From the NCBI GenBank assembly GCA_964521195.1, contig CAZFRE010000001.1, positions 310,001 to 374,000 of the forward strand: a stretch of 64,000 nucleotides of DNA, in the 5' to 3' direction. Shown in pieces: positions 45,702 to 53,542 of the stretch. The stretch's first letter is position 1. Each line of letters starts with the position of its first letter. The stretch comes from CAWDNM01 sp964521195. GTDB taxonomy: Bacteria; Actinomycetota; Coriobacteriia; Anaerosomatales; JAAXUF01. The position numbers and the translations under genes are program-made. Under the pieces are notes generated by a model. That model worked only from the letters and a program-made list of their open reading frames with translations, was not told where the DNA came from and did not search any database.

Positions 45702-46682
45702 CTAGCGGACGCGCACCGAGACGATCTGCGAAACGCTCGGGGCGAGTTCGGCGGTGCCGGCGAAGCGTGCCTGGAACTTGTACGTGCCCTTGGACGACGC
45801 GTTGTAGCGATACTTCCAGCTGGCGCTGTTCGACTTCTCGGAGTCCTTCGTCTCGACCTTCTTGACGAGGACCCACGTGCTGGAGCCGGGCTTCATGACG
45901 TAGATCGCGACCTTGAGGTCGTCCTCATTCGCACTCAGCTTGCCGGACAGCGAGACGCTCCTGCGCGACTTGTGATCGTCGTCGTCGCCGTCACGTTCGT
46001 ACGAGGCGCGGAGAGTCACGGTGGTGGACGTCAAGCCGCTCGGGTCGACCGGCACCGGGGCGGTGATCGTGAAGCTCGCGGTCTTGTGGGTCTCGGCGTT
46101 ACCGGCCACGTCGACCGACCAGAACTCGATGGTGTGGGAGCCGACGGTGGCGACGTTGATCGACGTGCCCGTCATCTGCGCACCGCCGTTGAGCTTGTAG
46201 TAGGTGTTGGCGACACCGGAGCCCGCGTCGGTGGCGGAGAGCTTGATCGCCGCCGAGGAGACGTAGGTCGCCTTGGCATCCGACGTCGTCACCGGGGCGG
46301 TGGCGTCGACGGGCACCGGGGCGGTGGCGTTCAGGATGGCCGTACCGAGCCCATCAGACGTTCCCGGCCCGGTGACGGCGAAGATCGTGTACACGTTGCC
46401 GGTGGTCACGGTGAACTGGCCAGAGGCGCCGGCGACAGTGGTCACGCGGGTCGTACCATTGAACACGGAGACGTAGTCGGCGCCGGGGGCGCTGAAGCTG
46501 TACGTCGCGGAGGTGCCCGATGCCGAGAGAAGCGTGGTGGTGATGGTCGCGCCTGCACCGTCGTGACAGTTGCTGCATTGCGAGGTCTTGCTTGGGGTCG
46601 CCGAAGCGGTGGTGGCGAACACAGCCAGCATGCCAACCGCGATCAAGGCGACGGCCACACCGAGTCTTCCTTTGCGAATCAC
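45702..46682 (-). CDS. Secreted single-CxxCH protein with Ig-like module and shared C-terminal domain
   Basis: 326 residues. Signal peptide with core LGVAVALIAVGMLAVF ending near ASA. Right after cleavage lies a single haem-type motif QCSNCHDGAG, then a beta domain, an OmpL47-like module (TTSDAKATYVSSAAIKLS, FWSVDVAGNAET) and the C-terminal basic domain ending VSQIVSVRVR. The CxxCH could bind one haem c, or be a remnant of a multihaem ancestor. Start is GTG at 46682 with CGGAGG 6 nt before; an upstream in-frame ATG at 46760 has no ribosome site. Confidence 0.82.
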   Translation of the reverse strand: MIRKGRLGVAVALIAVGMLAVFATTASATPSKTSQCSNCHDGAGATITTTLLSASGTSATYSFSAPGADYVSVFNGTTRVTTVAGASGQFTVTTGNVYTIFAVTGPGTSDGLGTAILNATAPVPVDATAPVTTSDAKATYVSSAAIKLSATDAGSGVANTYYKLNGGAQMTGTSINVATVGSHTIEFWSVDVAGNAETHKTASFTITAPVPVDPSGLTSTTVTLRASYERDGDDDDHKSRRSVSLSGKLSANEDDLKVAIYVMKPGSSTWVLVKKVETKDSEKSNSASWKYRYNASSKGTYKFQARFAGTAELAPSVSQIVSVRVR

Positions 46683-47037
46683 GAAACACCTCCGAGAGTT
46701 GCGGGATGCGGCGGATCCAGCGTCCGCCTTGCGAACCGTTTCGGCGGTTAGAAAGCGCATCTAGAGCCAATTCGTGCTAGCTAAGAAGACTCTAAGGGTG
46801 GCCTAATGTCCGAGACGGCCCAGAGGGTCGAGGGCGACGCACCCGACGGTCAGTCGCTTCACCGCTCTGAGCAGGCGTGACGTGGCTGAGAGCGTGGTTG
46901 GCTCGCGCAGCCGACGCCGCGGAGCGGTCAGACCGCTCTCATCCACCGCTCTCATCTGCGGCTTCCTCTACTGTGCGCTTCGTCACAGTGTGGGCGCCGA
47001 CGGGACCGCACGTCGCCAGATCGCGGCCGAGGTGACG
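46683..47037. other. 355-bp intergenic region without a gene
   Basis: It lies upstream of the leftward single-haem-motif gene and downstream of the leftward HD-GYP gene. It holds a 7-bp inverted repeat, GAGCGGT/ACCGCTC (46922-46938, 3-nt loop), and the direct repeat ACCGCTCTCAT at 46932 and 46945. I could not identify a convincing promoter. The short rightward frame from 46882 runs antisense into the HD-GYP gene and lacks coding signs. Confidence 0.45.
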
Positions 47038-48327
47038 CTACGACGCGGCGGCCACCACGGGCTCGCGCGCCTGGTCGACCGGGCCGATCACCTTGAGGCG
47101 CTTGCCGTCAAGCGCGCTCAGCAGCGCGTCGACCACCGCTGGATCGAACTGGGTCCCGCGTCCGTTCTCCAGTTCGGCCCGTGCCGCTGATTCGCCCATG
47201 GCGCGCCGATACGGTCGCGTGGACATCATCGCGTCGAACGCATCGGCCACTGCGAGCACGCGTGCTGCGTAGGGGATGGCCTCGCCAGCGAGACCGTCGG
47301 GATACCCGGTGCCGTCCCAGCGCTCGTGGTGGCTTCGTATCACGGGTACGGCGTCGGCGAGGAACGGTATCGACTCGATGATCTGCGCACCGGTGGCGGG
47401 GTGCGCCTCGACCTCACGGAACTCGACGGCATCGAGCTTCCCCGGCTTCTGGAGGACCTTCTCGGAGGTGCCGATCTTGCCGATGTCGTGCAGCAGGCCG
47501 GCACGCTCGAGGAGCTCCGCCGCCTCGGGGTGGCCCATCTCGCCAGCGACGCATTTCGCGTAGTCCGCGACATGCACCGAGTGCATCGCCGTGTAGCGGT
47601 CCCGTGCGTCGATCGCCATGAGGAGCGAGACGAGGGTGCCGAGCGACGCGCTCTCGAGGTCGACCAGCGCATCACCCAGACGACGGTGCGCGGTCTCGGC
47701 CTCAGCCTGCTGCCGCCTGATCTCCCGTTTGGCCTGTGCGACGAAGATCGACAGGAGCAGGTAGGTGGACGCGGCACCCAGCAAGACGATGCCCGCGACA
47801 GCCCCGGACGCCATCCGCACGTTGGCGGCTATTGGAGCATACGGGCGCCAGCCGACCCAGACCGCTTCAGGTGGTCCGTCGTCGGCATCGACCGCCCCGG
47901 TGACTCGCAGCGTGGTCCCGGCGGGGCCGGTTCCGATCAGGGTCGAGTCGATGCGTCCGTCGAGCGCGTGATCCAGCGTGGCCTGGCTCGGCATCGGGGG
48001 AAGATCGTCCTCGCTCCGGTAGAGCACGGTGCCGTCCGAGCGAACGACTGCGACTTGGGACAGTGCGCCCTGCACGATCCGCTTGCGGATGAGCTCCTCG
48101 AGCCGAGCTGCGGCCTCGGGCGAGGCATTCTGCACGTCAGCGGGCGTATACGCCTCGGACACGAACCCGCCGAGACCGGACTGCACGATACGGGCGAACC
48201 CGTTGAGGACGACGTTGCGGACGAACAGTGCGGCGATGACGGCGACAGCGATTCCCAGCAACGCGATCGCCCACATCGCGCGCGTCTTGAGCCGCTTGAG
48301 GAGGTCGAGCTCCTGGCCGGCGTCCAT
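47038..48327 (-). CDS. Membrane-bound HD-GYP domain phosphodiesterase
   Basis: 429 residues. Two membrane helices (about 17-42 and 170-195) enclose an extracytoplasmic sensor region with VVRSDGTVLYRSEDD, followed by a coiled-coil linker and a C-terminal HD-GYP domain: HSVHVADYAKCVA, LLHDIGKIGTSE, VIRSHHERWDGTGYPDGL and ADAFDAMMSTRPYR. The metal and GYP residues are intact, so it should hydrolyse cyclic di-GMP in response to an external cue. ATG 48327 has TTGGAG 8 nt upstream. Confidence 0.92.
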   Translation of the reverse strand: MDAGQELDLLKRLKTRAMWAIALLGIAVAVIAALFVRNVVLNGFARIVQSGLGGFVSEAYTPADVQNASPEAAARLEELIRKRIVQGALSQVAVVRSDGTVLYRSEDDLPPMPSQATLDHALDGRIDSTLIGTGPAGTTLRVTGAVDADDGPPEAVWVGWRPYAPIAANVRMASGAVAGIVLLGAASTYLLLSIFVAQAKREIRRQQAEAETAHRRLGDALVDLESASLGTLVSLLMAIDARDRYTAMHSVHVADYAKCVAGEMGHPEAAELLERAGLLHDIGKIGTSEKVLQKPGKLDAVEFREVEAHPATGAQIIESIPFLADAVPVIRSHHERWDGTGYPDGLAGEAIPYAARVLAVADAFDAMMSTRPYRRAMGESAARAELENGRGTQFDPAVVDALLSALDGKRLKVIGPVDQAREPVVAAAS

Positions 48328-48517
48328 GCGTCGGGTCTCCAATCACGCTGTGCGCGTCCCCGCCCCGAACGGCCGCCCTGAGACGCCCGGTGGCCATGGA
48401 CTGGATGATACAGCAGGCCCTCTGCCGCCGCGAGGCTCGCACGCGCCGCTGCCGCGTGAGCCGTTCCTGCTTCTCGGGAACAAGCCACAACACGACCCCG
48501 CGACGAAAGGGTTCCCC

Positions 48518-49276
48518 ATGGATGCCACCACACGCGTCGTCTCGCTCTACCCACGACTCATCGACGGGGACATCGGCGTCCTGGCCGCCTTCGCCGACAA
48601 GGCGACGATCGACACGCCGCTGCAGGGCCATCACGAGCCACCCGAATTCGTCGCCGAGACCCGCGCGTGGCTCTCCGCTCACGACGCGCGCGTGGATGCG
48701 GGTCCGACCGTCGTCACGCCAGAGCGCATCGTCCACGAGTTCGTGCTCTGCGTGAGCGTCGACGGCGCAGACAAAGAGCTTCCGGTCATGCTTGTGGCCG
48801 ATATCGACGGTGACGGGTGCATTCGTGATCTGCGCGTCTACCACTCCACGTGGCCGTTGACCGGGACGCACCGCGTGCGTAGCCCGCTCATCCAGTACTC
48901 CCTCACCGACCGGCCAGCCGAGCCGGTCGGCAGCTACCACGCGGCGCTCGGCGCGGGGGATGCCTCGGCTGCCGACGCCGCGTTCGAGCCGGACGGCACC
49001 GTTCGCGAGCCTGCGGGATCGACGTGGACACACTCGGGTGAGGACCGAGCGGCGTGGTACGCGAGCATCCTCTCGGACGGTCCGTTGCCGCTCAAGCTCG
49101 GGACGGTCACCGACGACGGCACGACCCTGGTCTACGAGTACGAGGTCGAGCAGTGGGGCTCGACGCGGATCCCGCCCCAGGCCGGAGCTGCCGCGTACCA
49201 GCGCGGGCCGAACGGCGGGATCGCTTCCGCGCGCATCTACGACGACGTCGAGCCTCCGGCGGTGCTCGGCGCGTGA
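48518..49276 (+). CDS. NTF2/SnoaL-like double-domain protein
   Basis: 252 residues, probably two NTF2-like alpha+beta barrels (about 1-115 and 125-245). Signs are VSLYPRLIDGDIGVLAAFADKATIDTP and SYHAALGAGDASAADAAFEPDGTVREP at the start of each half and paired strands such as LVYEYEVEQWG. The fold serves enzymes and ligand-binding proteins; no catalytic residues stand out. It is cytoplasmic, with GAAAGGG before the ATG at 48518. No operon partner. Confidence 0.72.
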   Translation: MDATTRVVSLYPRLIDGDIGVLAAFADKATIDTPLQGHHEPPEFVAETRAWLSAHDARVDAGPTVVTPERIVHEFVLCVSVDGADKELPVMLVADIDGDGCIRDLRVYHSTWPLTGTHRVRSPLIQYSLTDRPAEPVGSYHAALGAGDASAADAAFEPDGTVREPAGSTWTHSGEDRAAWYASILSDGPLPLKLGTVTDDGTTLVYEYEVEQWGSTRIPPQAGAAAYQRGPNGGIASARIYDDVEPPAVLGA

Positions 49277-49389
49277 TCGCACGGCGGCCCGGTAGCCGGG
49301 ACCGGACTACGGTCGCCAGCGTGAGCACTGGGGCCTCGGCGCGGTAGAATCGAGTGGCTTCACCGCGCGCCGAACGACCGGAGGTGCTC

Positions 49390-49956
49390 GTGGACGTACT
49401 GACAGGCATCACTCTCGCTGCACCAGCGGGGCTCAACGCCTACATTCCGGTGCTCGCCGTCGCGATCGCGCAGCGCATGGGCTGGCTTCATCTGAGCGGC
49501 GTCTACGAGCACATGGGCGACTGGTGGTTCATCGCACTGGTCTCGGTGTTGTTGCTCGTCGAGATCGTGGCGGACAAGGTCCCGGCGGTCGACCACGTCA
49601 ACGACGCCGTCCAGACGGTCGTGCGACCTGCTGCAGGCGGCCTGCTCGCGGTCGCGGCTTCCGGCGAAGGCAGGCTCGAGCCGTGGTTGCTCCTTGCGGC
49701 GGGCGTCCTCGTGGCGGGAGGCGTGCACGCCGTCAAAGCGTCCGCTCGGCCTGTGATCAACGCTGTGTCGGGTGGCACGGGTGCGCCGGTCGTGTCGACG
49801 GTCGAAGACGTGGGGGCCGCGACCGTCTCGGTCATGGCGATCGTCTGGCCGGTGCTGGCCGCTCTTGTGGTGGTCGCCGCAGTGGCGTTCACGCTCTGGG
49901 CCGTCTCGCGGTGGCGGTCGGCTCGAGCCCGACGACGTGCCGCCGAGCAACCCTAG
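49390..49956 (+). CDS. DUF4126 membrane protein
   Basis: 188 residues with about four or five membrane helices. The DUF4126 pattern is visible: GITLAAPAGLNAYIPVLAVAIAQR, LLLVEIVADKVPAVDHVNDAV with charged residues in helix 2, AAGVLVAGGVHAVKASARPVIN and a final pair of helices. Function of the family is unknown. GTG 49390 follows GGAGGT closely. Its end overlaps by 4 nt the convergent gene at 49953. Confidence 0.82.
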   Translation: MDVLTGITLAAPAGLNAYIPVLAVAIAQRMGWLHLSGVYEHMGDWWFIALVSVLLLVEIVADKVPAVDHVNDAVQTVVRPAAGGLLAVAASGEGRLEPWLLLAAGVLVAGGVHAVKASARPVINAVSGGTGAPVVSTVEDVGAATVSVMAIVWPVLAALVVVAAVAFTLWAVSRWRSARARRRAAEQP

Positions 49957-50411
49957 CGCTCGATGTCGGCCGGCGTGAGCGTGCCTCCCGGCCCCTCGTG
50001 CCCGTGCTGCAGATGCGCCTTGCGGTTCGTTTCCTCGGTCTGGATGCGTTGCGCCTCGCGGTACAACGCGAGCAGATCCGGCTCGGCGAGTGTTCGGCCG
50101 ATCGTCTCGGAGAGCAGCGTGACAGCATCCTTGTAGTCGCCCGCCGCCAGCAGCGTGTCGGCGCGAAGCCACGCCGCGACATAGTCGCGCCGGGCGACGA
50201 ACCGTGGGTTCCAGGGCTCGATCGCTGCCGCCACGTACGCCCGCTCGTAGCGAGCGTCGAGGTCCGTGCCCGGGGCGCTGGAGGCGGTGTACGTCTCGGA
50301 GGCGTAGGCGTGCAGTGCTAAGGCTCCACCCGCGAGCGCGAGTGCCAGCAGCCCGCCGATCAGTGGCAGCGTCGTGCGCGTCGAGACTCGATCGGTCGTG
50401 CCGTCAGCCAT
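49953..50411 (-). CDS. Small membrane-anchored protein with TPR-like segment
   Basis: 152 residues. One N-terminal membrane helix (about 14-33, LPLIGGLLALALAGGALAL) precedes a helical domain with ERAYVAAAIEPWNPRFVARRDYVAAWLRADTLLAAGDYKDAV, the spacing of one or two TPR motifs. Likely a bitopic scaffold or partner protein. The ATG at 50411 has GGAG upstream. Unknown function. Confidence 0.7.
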   Translation of the reverse strand: MADGTTDRVSTRTTLPLIGGLLALALAGGALALHAYASETYTASSAPGTDLDARYERAYVAAAIEPWNPRFVARRDYVAAWLRADTLLAAGDYKDAVTLLSETIGRTLAEPDLLALYREAQRIQTEETNRKAHLQHGHEGPGGTLTPADIER

Positions 50412-50542
50412 CGCGACTCCATCAGTAGGTCCGAGACGTCAGTGTACCCGCGCAGGCGGCCGAGGTTGCGGATGACGAGGTGGCGAACCATCAGTAGTAT
50501 GGTCGCCAGACCCCGTTCCCACGCCGCCGAGGAGACCGCGCC

Positions 50543-50917
50543 ATGCGAGACGTGCTGTTCGTCGCCGCCGGTGGCGCCATCGGCGCCGCGTTGCGCTACG
50601 TCGTGGGGACGGCGATCGTGGCGCGTACCGGTGAGACGTTCCCGTGGCACACTGCGGCCATCAATCTATCCGGCGCGTTTCTCATCGGCATGCTGCTGGC
50701 GATGCCGTGGGCGGGAATGGCGACCGGCGCACCCTGGCGGCTGTTCCTCATCGTCGGCGTGCTCGGGGGCTTCACCACGTTCTCGACACTGGCATACGAG
50801 TCCATCGCGCTCGCGGCCGAGGGGCGCACGCTCGCGGGGTTCGCCAACATGTTCGGTAGCGGGATGCTCGGCCTCACGGCGGCATGGCTCGGCGTGATGA
50901 CGGGCCGCGCGCTGTAG
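50543..50917 (+). CDS. crcB: Fluoride channel CrcB/FluC
   Basis: 124 residues with four membrane helices. Family motifs: AAGGAIGAALRYVVG, the NLSGAFLIGMLLA helix containing the pore Asn, and GVLGGFTTFSTLAYES with the Phe-box and Thr/Ser track. It exports fluoride as a dual-topology dimer. I looked for a crcB-type fluoride riboswitch in 50412-50542 and did not find one. ATG 50543 follows GGAGACCGCG. Confidence 0.93.
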   Translation: MRDVLFVAAGGAIGAALRYVVGTAIVARTGETFPWHTAAINLSGAFLIGMLLAMPWAGMATGAPWRLFLIVGVLGGFTTFSTLAYESIALAAEGRTLAGFANMFGSGMLGLTAAWLGVMTGRAL

Positions 50918-51057
50918 GGGGGCCCGCGGCGCGCATCCCGGACTTCGTGACGAAGGTCACAGGCGCGGGCCGCCCGGGTATTCACACAGCCGCAGGACGG
51001 CCACATCATGAGCCCAAGCTCCCGTGCGAGCCCGAACAACCCCCCATATCCCGCGGT

Positions 51058-51122
51058 ACCGCCCACCCAGCAGCCCCGGAACCCGCTACCCCACAAGCGG
51101 GATTCTCGCTGGAGTGGGCGGT
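51058..51122. repeat. Nested 65-nt inverted repeat between convergent genes
   Basis: Three nested arms: ACCGCCCAC (51058-51066) with GTGGGCGGT (51114-51122), CCAGC (51067-51071) with GCTGG (51108-51112), and CCCGCT (51082-51087) with AGCGGG (51096-51101). One A (51113) is bulged. The rest of the 233-bp gap 50918-51150 between crcB and the Lrp gene shows no gene. It may be a bidirectional terminator or a structured mobile or repeat element. Confidence 0.6.
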
Positions 51123-51150
51123 GCGGCGTCCGGGGCCGGTCGTTGCGGTG

Positions 51151-51582
51151 CTAGACGGCGATCTTGCGCCAGGTCACCGGGGAGGACAGCACGATCGACG
51201 TGGTGGTCTGTCCGTAGGGGAGGAACTTCACGACGATCCGCTCGAGGTGTTCGATCGAGCTGACGGCGAGTTTCATCACGTAGCCCTCGGTACCGGTGAC
51301 CCGATTGAACTCGAGCACTTCGAGCGTCTCGGAGGCGAGACGCTCGAGCTGTGGCGCAAGGTCCGGCGGCGAGGTGAGGCGGACGTAGGCCACGATCCCG
51401 TAGCCGGCCTTCTTCAGGTCGATCGAGGCGTGGTATCCCGTGATGACGCCGGAGTTCTCGAGCCTGCGCATGCGTTCAGCCACGGCAGGTGCGGACAGCC
51501 CCACGCGTCGACCGAGCTCGGCGTAGCTGCACCGCGCGTCGTCCTGCAGCGCAGATATGAGTGCGCGATCGATCTCGTCCAT
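51151..51582 (-). CDS. Lrp/AsnC family transcriptional regulator
   Basis: 143 residues. An N-terminal HTH (LISALQDDARCSYAELGRRVGLSAPAVAERMRRLENSGVI) is followed by an RAM ligand-binding domain (YGIVAYVRLTSPP, FNRVTGTEGYVMKLAV, SIEHLERIVVKFLPYGQTTT). Lrp proteins form dimers and octamers and respond to amino acids. ATG 51582 has GAAAGGA upstream. A 203-bp gap (51583-51785) separates it from the divergent membrane protein gene and probably holds both promoters; I see no clear hexamers there. Confidence 0.93.
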   Translation of the reverse strand: MDEIDRALISALQDDARCSYAELGRRVGLSAPAVAERMRRLENSGVITGYHASIDLKKAGYGIVAYVRLTSPPDLAPQLERLASETLEVLEFNRVTGTEGYVMKLAVSSIEHLERIVVKFLPYGQTTTSIVLSSPVTWRKIAV

Positions 51583-51785
51583 CGTCGTCCTTTCGAAGGG
51601 CGCTACGGTGTGTCTCGCCCGATACGACGGCGATTGTAGCGCAGTACGCCCGAAACGAAGCCACCGCACCCGTGTCGCAGCTGGTGGCCGCCATCCGCGA
51701 TCGAGGCGGGGGCGCGTCGGCCGAGTGACGCTTCCCGTGCGCTAGACTTGACCGCAACAACCGCCAGGATCAGCAGGGAGGCTCA

Positions 51786-52481
51786 ATGCCCGACAAGCCC
51801 ACACGAGCGACCGCCATCGCCGCGATCGGCTGCATGGTCACGCTGAGCGTCATCGTCTTCGTGCTCGTCATGCGGTTGCCCGACGTGGTCGGGCTGGGCT
51901 CGCGCGTGAAGCTGCCGATCTTCCACGGGGCGTCCACCTGGGTGGACCTGATGCTCTTCGTGCTGATGGGAATCGCGGCCATCATCTACGTCGCCGGGCG
52001 AAGCGACCGTGTCTACGCGTGGGAGGTCGGGCTGCGGGCGGTCGCCATGCCGCTGTGGGCCCTGAACAGCGTCCTCGGCTTGGTCGCAGCGCTCAACACG
52101 TGGGACTTCACGGCATCCAAGCAGTCCCCGCTCGTCGTCGCAAGCCAGGACCCGCGACTGACGGCGCAGCTCGTGCTGTTGCTGGGCATCGGCATCGTGC
52201 TGCTGCTCGACTGGCTCGTGCATGAGAAGCGCGTGCACAAGGCCCTCACAGACCTCGCGTTCGTGGTCGTCGCGGCCTACCTGCTGTCCGACATCTTCTT
52301 GGACCCGGCGAAGCGGGCGCTTCATCCGGACAGTCCGGTGCTGAACTCGGGGTGGGAGATCAAGGGCCCGTTCTTCGGGATCGTCACCGCGTGGCTGGGT
52401 GCGATGCTGATCGGTGCGTGGCTCGTGAGCCGCTACGTCGGCCCCGAGACGTCGCTGCCGGACGCGCAGGAAGAGGCGTAA
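51786..52481 (+). CDS. Polytopic membrane protein of unknown function
   Basis: 231 residues with about six hydrophobic helices (about 12-30, 50-70, 80-105, 125-145, 150-170 and 200-222). Conserved-looking charged spots are ALNTWDFTASKQSP and LVHEKRVHKALTD. The tail EEA is acidic. It is divergently transcribed from the Lrp regulator, which may control it. The ATG at 51786 follows AGGGAGG. No family recognised. Confidence 0.78.
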   Translation: MPDKPTRATAIAAIGCMVTLSVIVFVLVMRLPDVVGLGSRVKLPIFHGASTWVDLMLFVLMGIAAIIYVAGRSDRVYAWEVGLRAVAMPLWALNSVLGLVAALNTWDFTASKQSPLVVASQDPRLTAQLVLLLGIGIVLLLDWLVHEKRVHKALTDLAFVVVAAYLLSDIFLDPAKRALHPDSPVLNSGWEIKGPFFGIVTAWLGAMLIGAWLVSRYVGPETSLPDAQEEA

Positions 52482-52572
52482 GTCCCGCGGCTCGCCACCC
52501 CGGGCGCCCTCACGCTGCGACCGGCGTCTGCCGATGAACCCACAAAGGCCCCACACGAAGGACGACACACAC

Positions 52573-53145
52573 ATGGCCGACACCCGCCGAGCGATGCGCT
52601 CTCTCAGTTCGTCCGGCGCCGACCCCGAACTCGTGGCGGCGCTCCTGTCGGCCGTGTCCGACGCCGACGCGGTCGTCTCGTTCTCACTCCTGCGCGGGAC
52701 GATTCCCGACGAGGAGCTCGTACTGCTCGCCAACCTCCGAGAAGTGCTGTTCGAGCTGCCGGAGCCGCCCTTTCGCGTGGGCGAGGACCTTGCGCTGCTG
52801 GAGCTCGGCGACGCGTACGAGGACACCGGGCGATCGTATCGGCGGCTCTTCACGAGCAGCCACGGGGTGTTCGGGCTCGAGTTCCTCGGGCGGGGCAGAC
52901 AGTGTGACGGCATCGTCGTCCACACGCCCAAGAGCCGCATGGAGCTCAGTACGGCCGGGGACTACCGCATCGACACCGAGATGATCACGCTGTTCGTGAA
53001 TCACCGGATACTGCTCGACGCCTTGCTCGAGGCGCTCGCGCTCCTTGGCGTGCCGATGTCGCCGGCGATCCATGTGACACCGGAGGACTTCCTCGAGGAG
53101 CACGGTCCCGCAGCGGCATCGCAAGCGCTCGGCGAGCTGTTCTAG
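52573..53145 (+). CDS. Hypothetical cytoplasmic protein
   Basis: 190 residues, alpha/beta in character with no signal or membrane segment. Notable segments are ELVAALLSAVSDADAVVSF, LLRGTIPDEELVLLANLREV and YRIDTEMITLFVNHRILLDAL. I recognise no family or catalytic motif. ATG 52573 follows GAAGGA. It precedes the nrdD control region by 90 nt, but the strong promoter there means co-transcription is unlikely. Confidence 0.7.
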   Translation: MADTRRAMRSLSSSGADPELVAALLSAVSDADAVVSFSLLRGTIPDEELVLLANLREVLFELPEPPFRVGEDLALLELGDAYEDTGRSYRRLFTSSHGVFGLEFLGRGRQCDGIVVHTPKSRMELSTAGDYRIDTEMITLFVNHRILLDALLEALALLGVPMSPAIHVTPEDFLEEHGPAAASQALGELF

Positions 53146-53214
53146 CCGCGAGCGGCGCCGGCGTCCACGCCCGAATAGCCCCTCACCGACTGCGGCTTTC
53201 GGCTGTTCCCGGCA

Positions 53215-53242
53215 TTGACTTCGCGCGTCAAACGCATACCAT
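53215..53242 (+). promoter_or_regulatory. Candidate nrdD promoter
   Basis: TTGACT (53215-53220) and TACCAT (53237-53242) with a 16-nt spacer place the transcript start near 53249, just before the first base of the riboswitch P1 stem at 53251. Confidence 0.5.
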
Positions 53243-53280
53243 ATGCTGTACCACGGTTCGCCAGACCACCATATCTGGTG
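53237..53280 (+). promoter_or_regulatory. Two NrdR-box-like sites 30 bp apart
   Basis: CACCATATCTGGTG (53267-53280) matches 11 of 14 positions of the NrdR-box core CACTATATATAGTG as I recall it. TACCATATGCTGTA (53237-53250) is a weaker match, 8 of 14, overlapping the -10. The shared CCATAT centres are 30 bp apart, near three helical turns, the usual arrangement for NrdR. The GGTG of the downstream site is also invariant in cobalamin riboswitches, which weakens the case for it. Confidence 0.4.
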
Positions 53281-53431
53281 CTAAGAGGGAAGCCGGTGCG
53301 CCAACGCGGCAACGCCGGCGCTGCCCCCGCAACTGTAGACGGAGAGCCGCTGTCGACCACCGCCACTGGCGCGCAAGTGCTGGGAAGGCCCGACAGCCGC
53401 ACTGACCCGCAAGCCAGTAGACCTGCCGTGG
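53251..53431 (+). ncRNA. Cobalamin (AdoCbl) riboswitch upstream of nrdD
   Basis: The conserved string of elements is present in order: TAAGAGGGAA, GCCGGTG, the B12 box CTGCCCCCGCAACTGTA, GAGAGCC, CCACTGG, TGGGAAGGC and CCGCAAGCCAGTAGACCTGCC split across positions 53407-53427. CCACGG (53251-53256) can pair with CCGTGG (53426-53431) as P1. The riboswitch lies 112 nt upstream of nrdD. When adenosylcobalamin binds, expression of this B12-independent reductase should fall. Confidence 0.93.
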
Positions 53432-53542
53432 CGCACGAGCAATGTATCGCCAGGGCGGGGTGTCCCGGTGGCTTGCAGGGGGAGCGTCGACCGTCGCCTG
53501 CGCCAGCCGCAGACCACCCGGACCTTGCAGAGGAGGACGGGT

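Noticed and set aside
46882..47190. A 102-codon rightward frame in the large intergenic gap
   Set aside because: Its second half is antisense to the HD-GYP gene; no ribosome site or family resemblance.
50412..50542. Fluoride riboswitch before crcB
   Set aside because: I looked for the conserved GG-GATG and pseudoknot elements and could not find them.
51058..51122. tRNA-like fold
   Set aside because: The nested arms make a long hairpin, not a cloverleaf; no T-loop GGTTCRA or anticodon stem in the right place.
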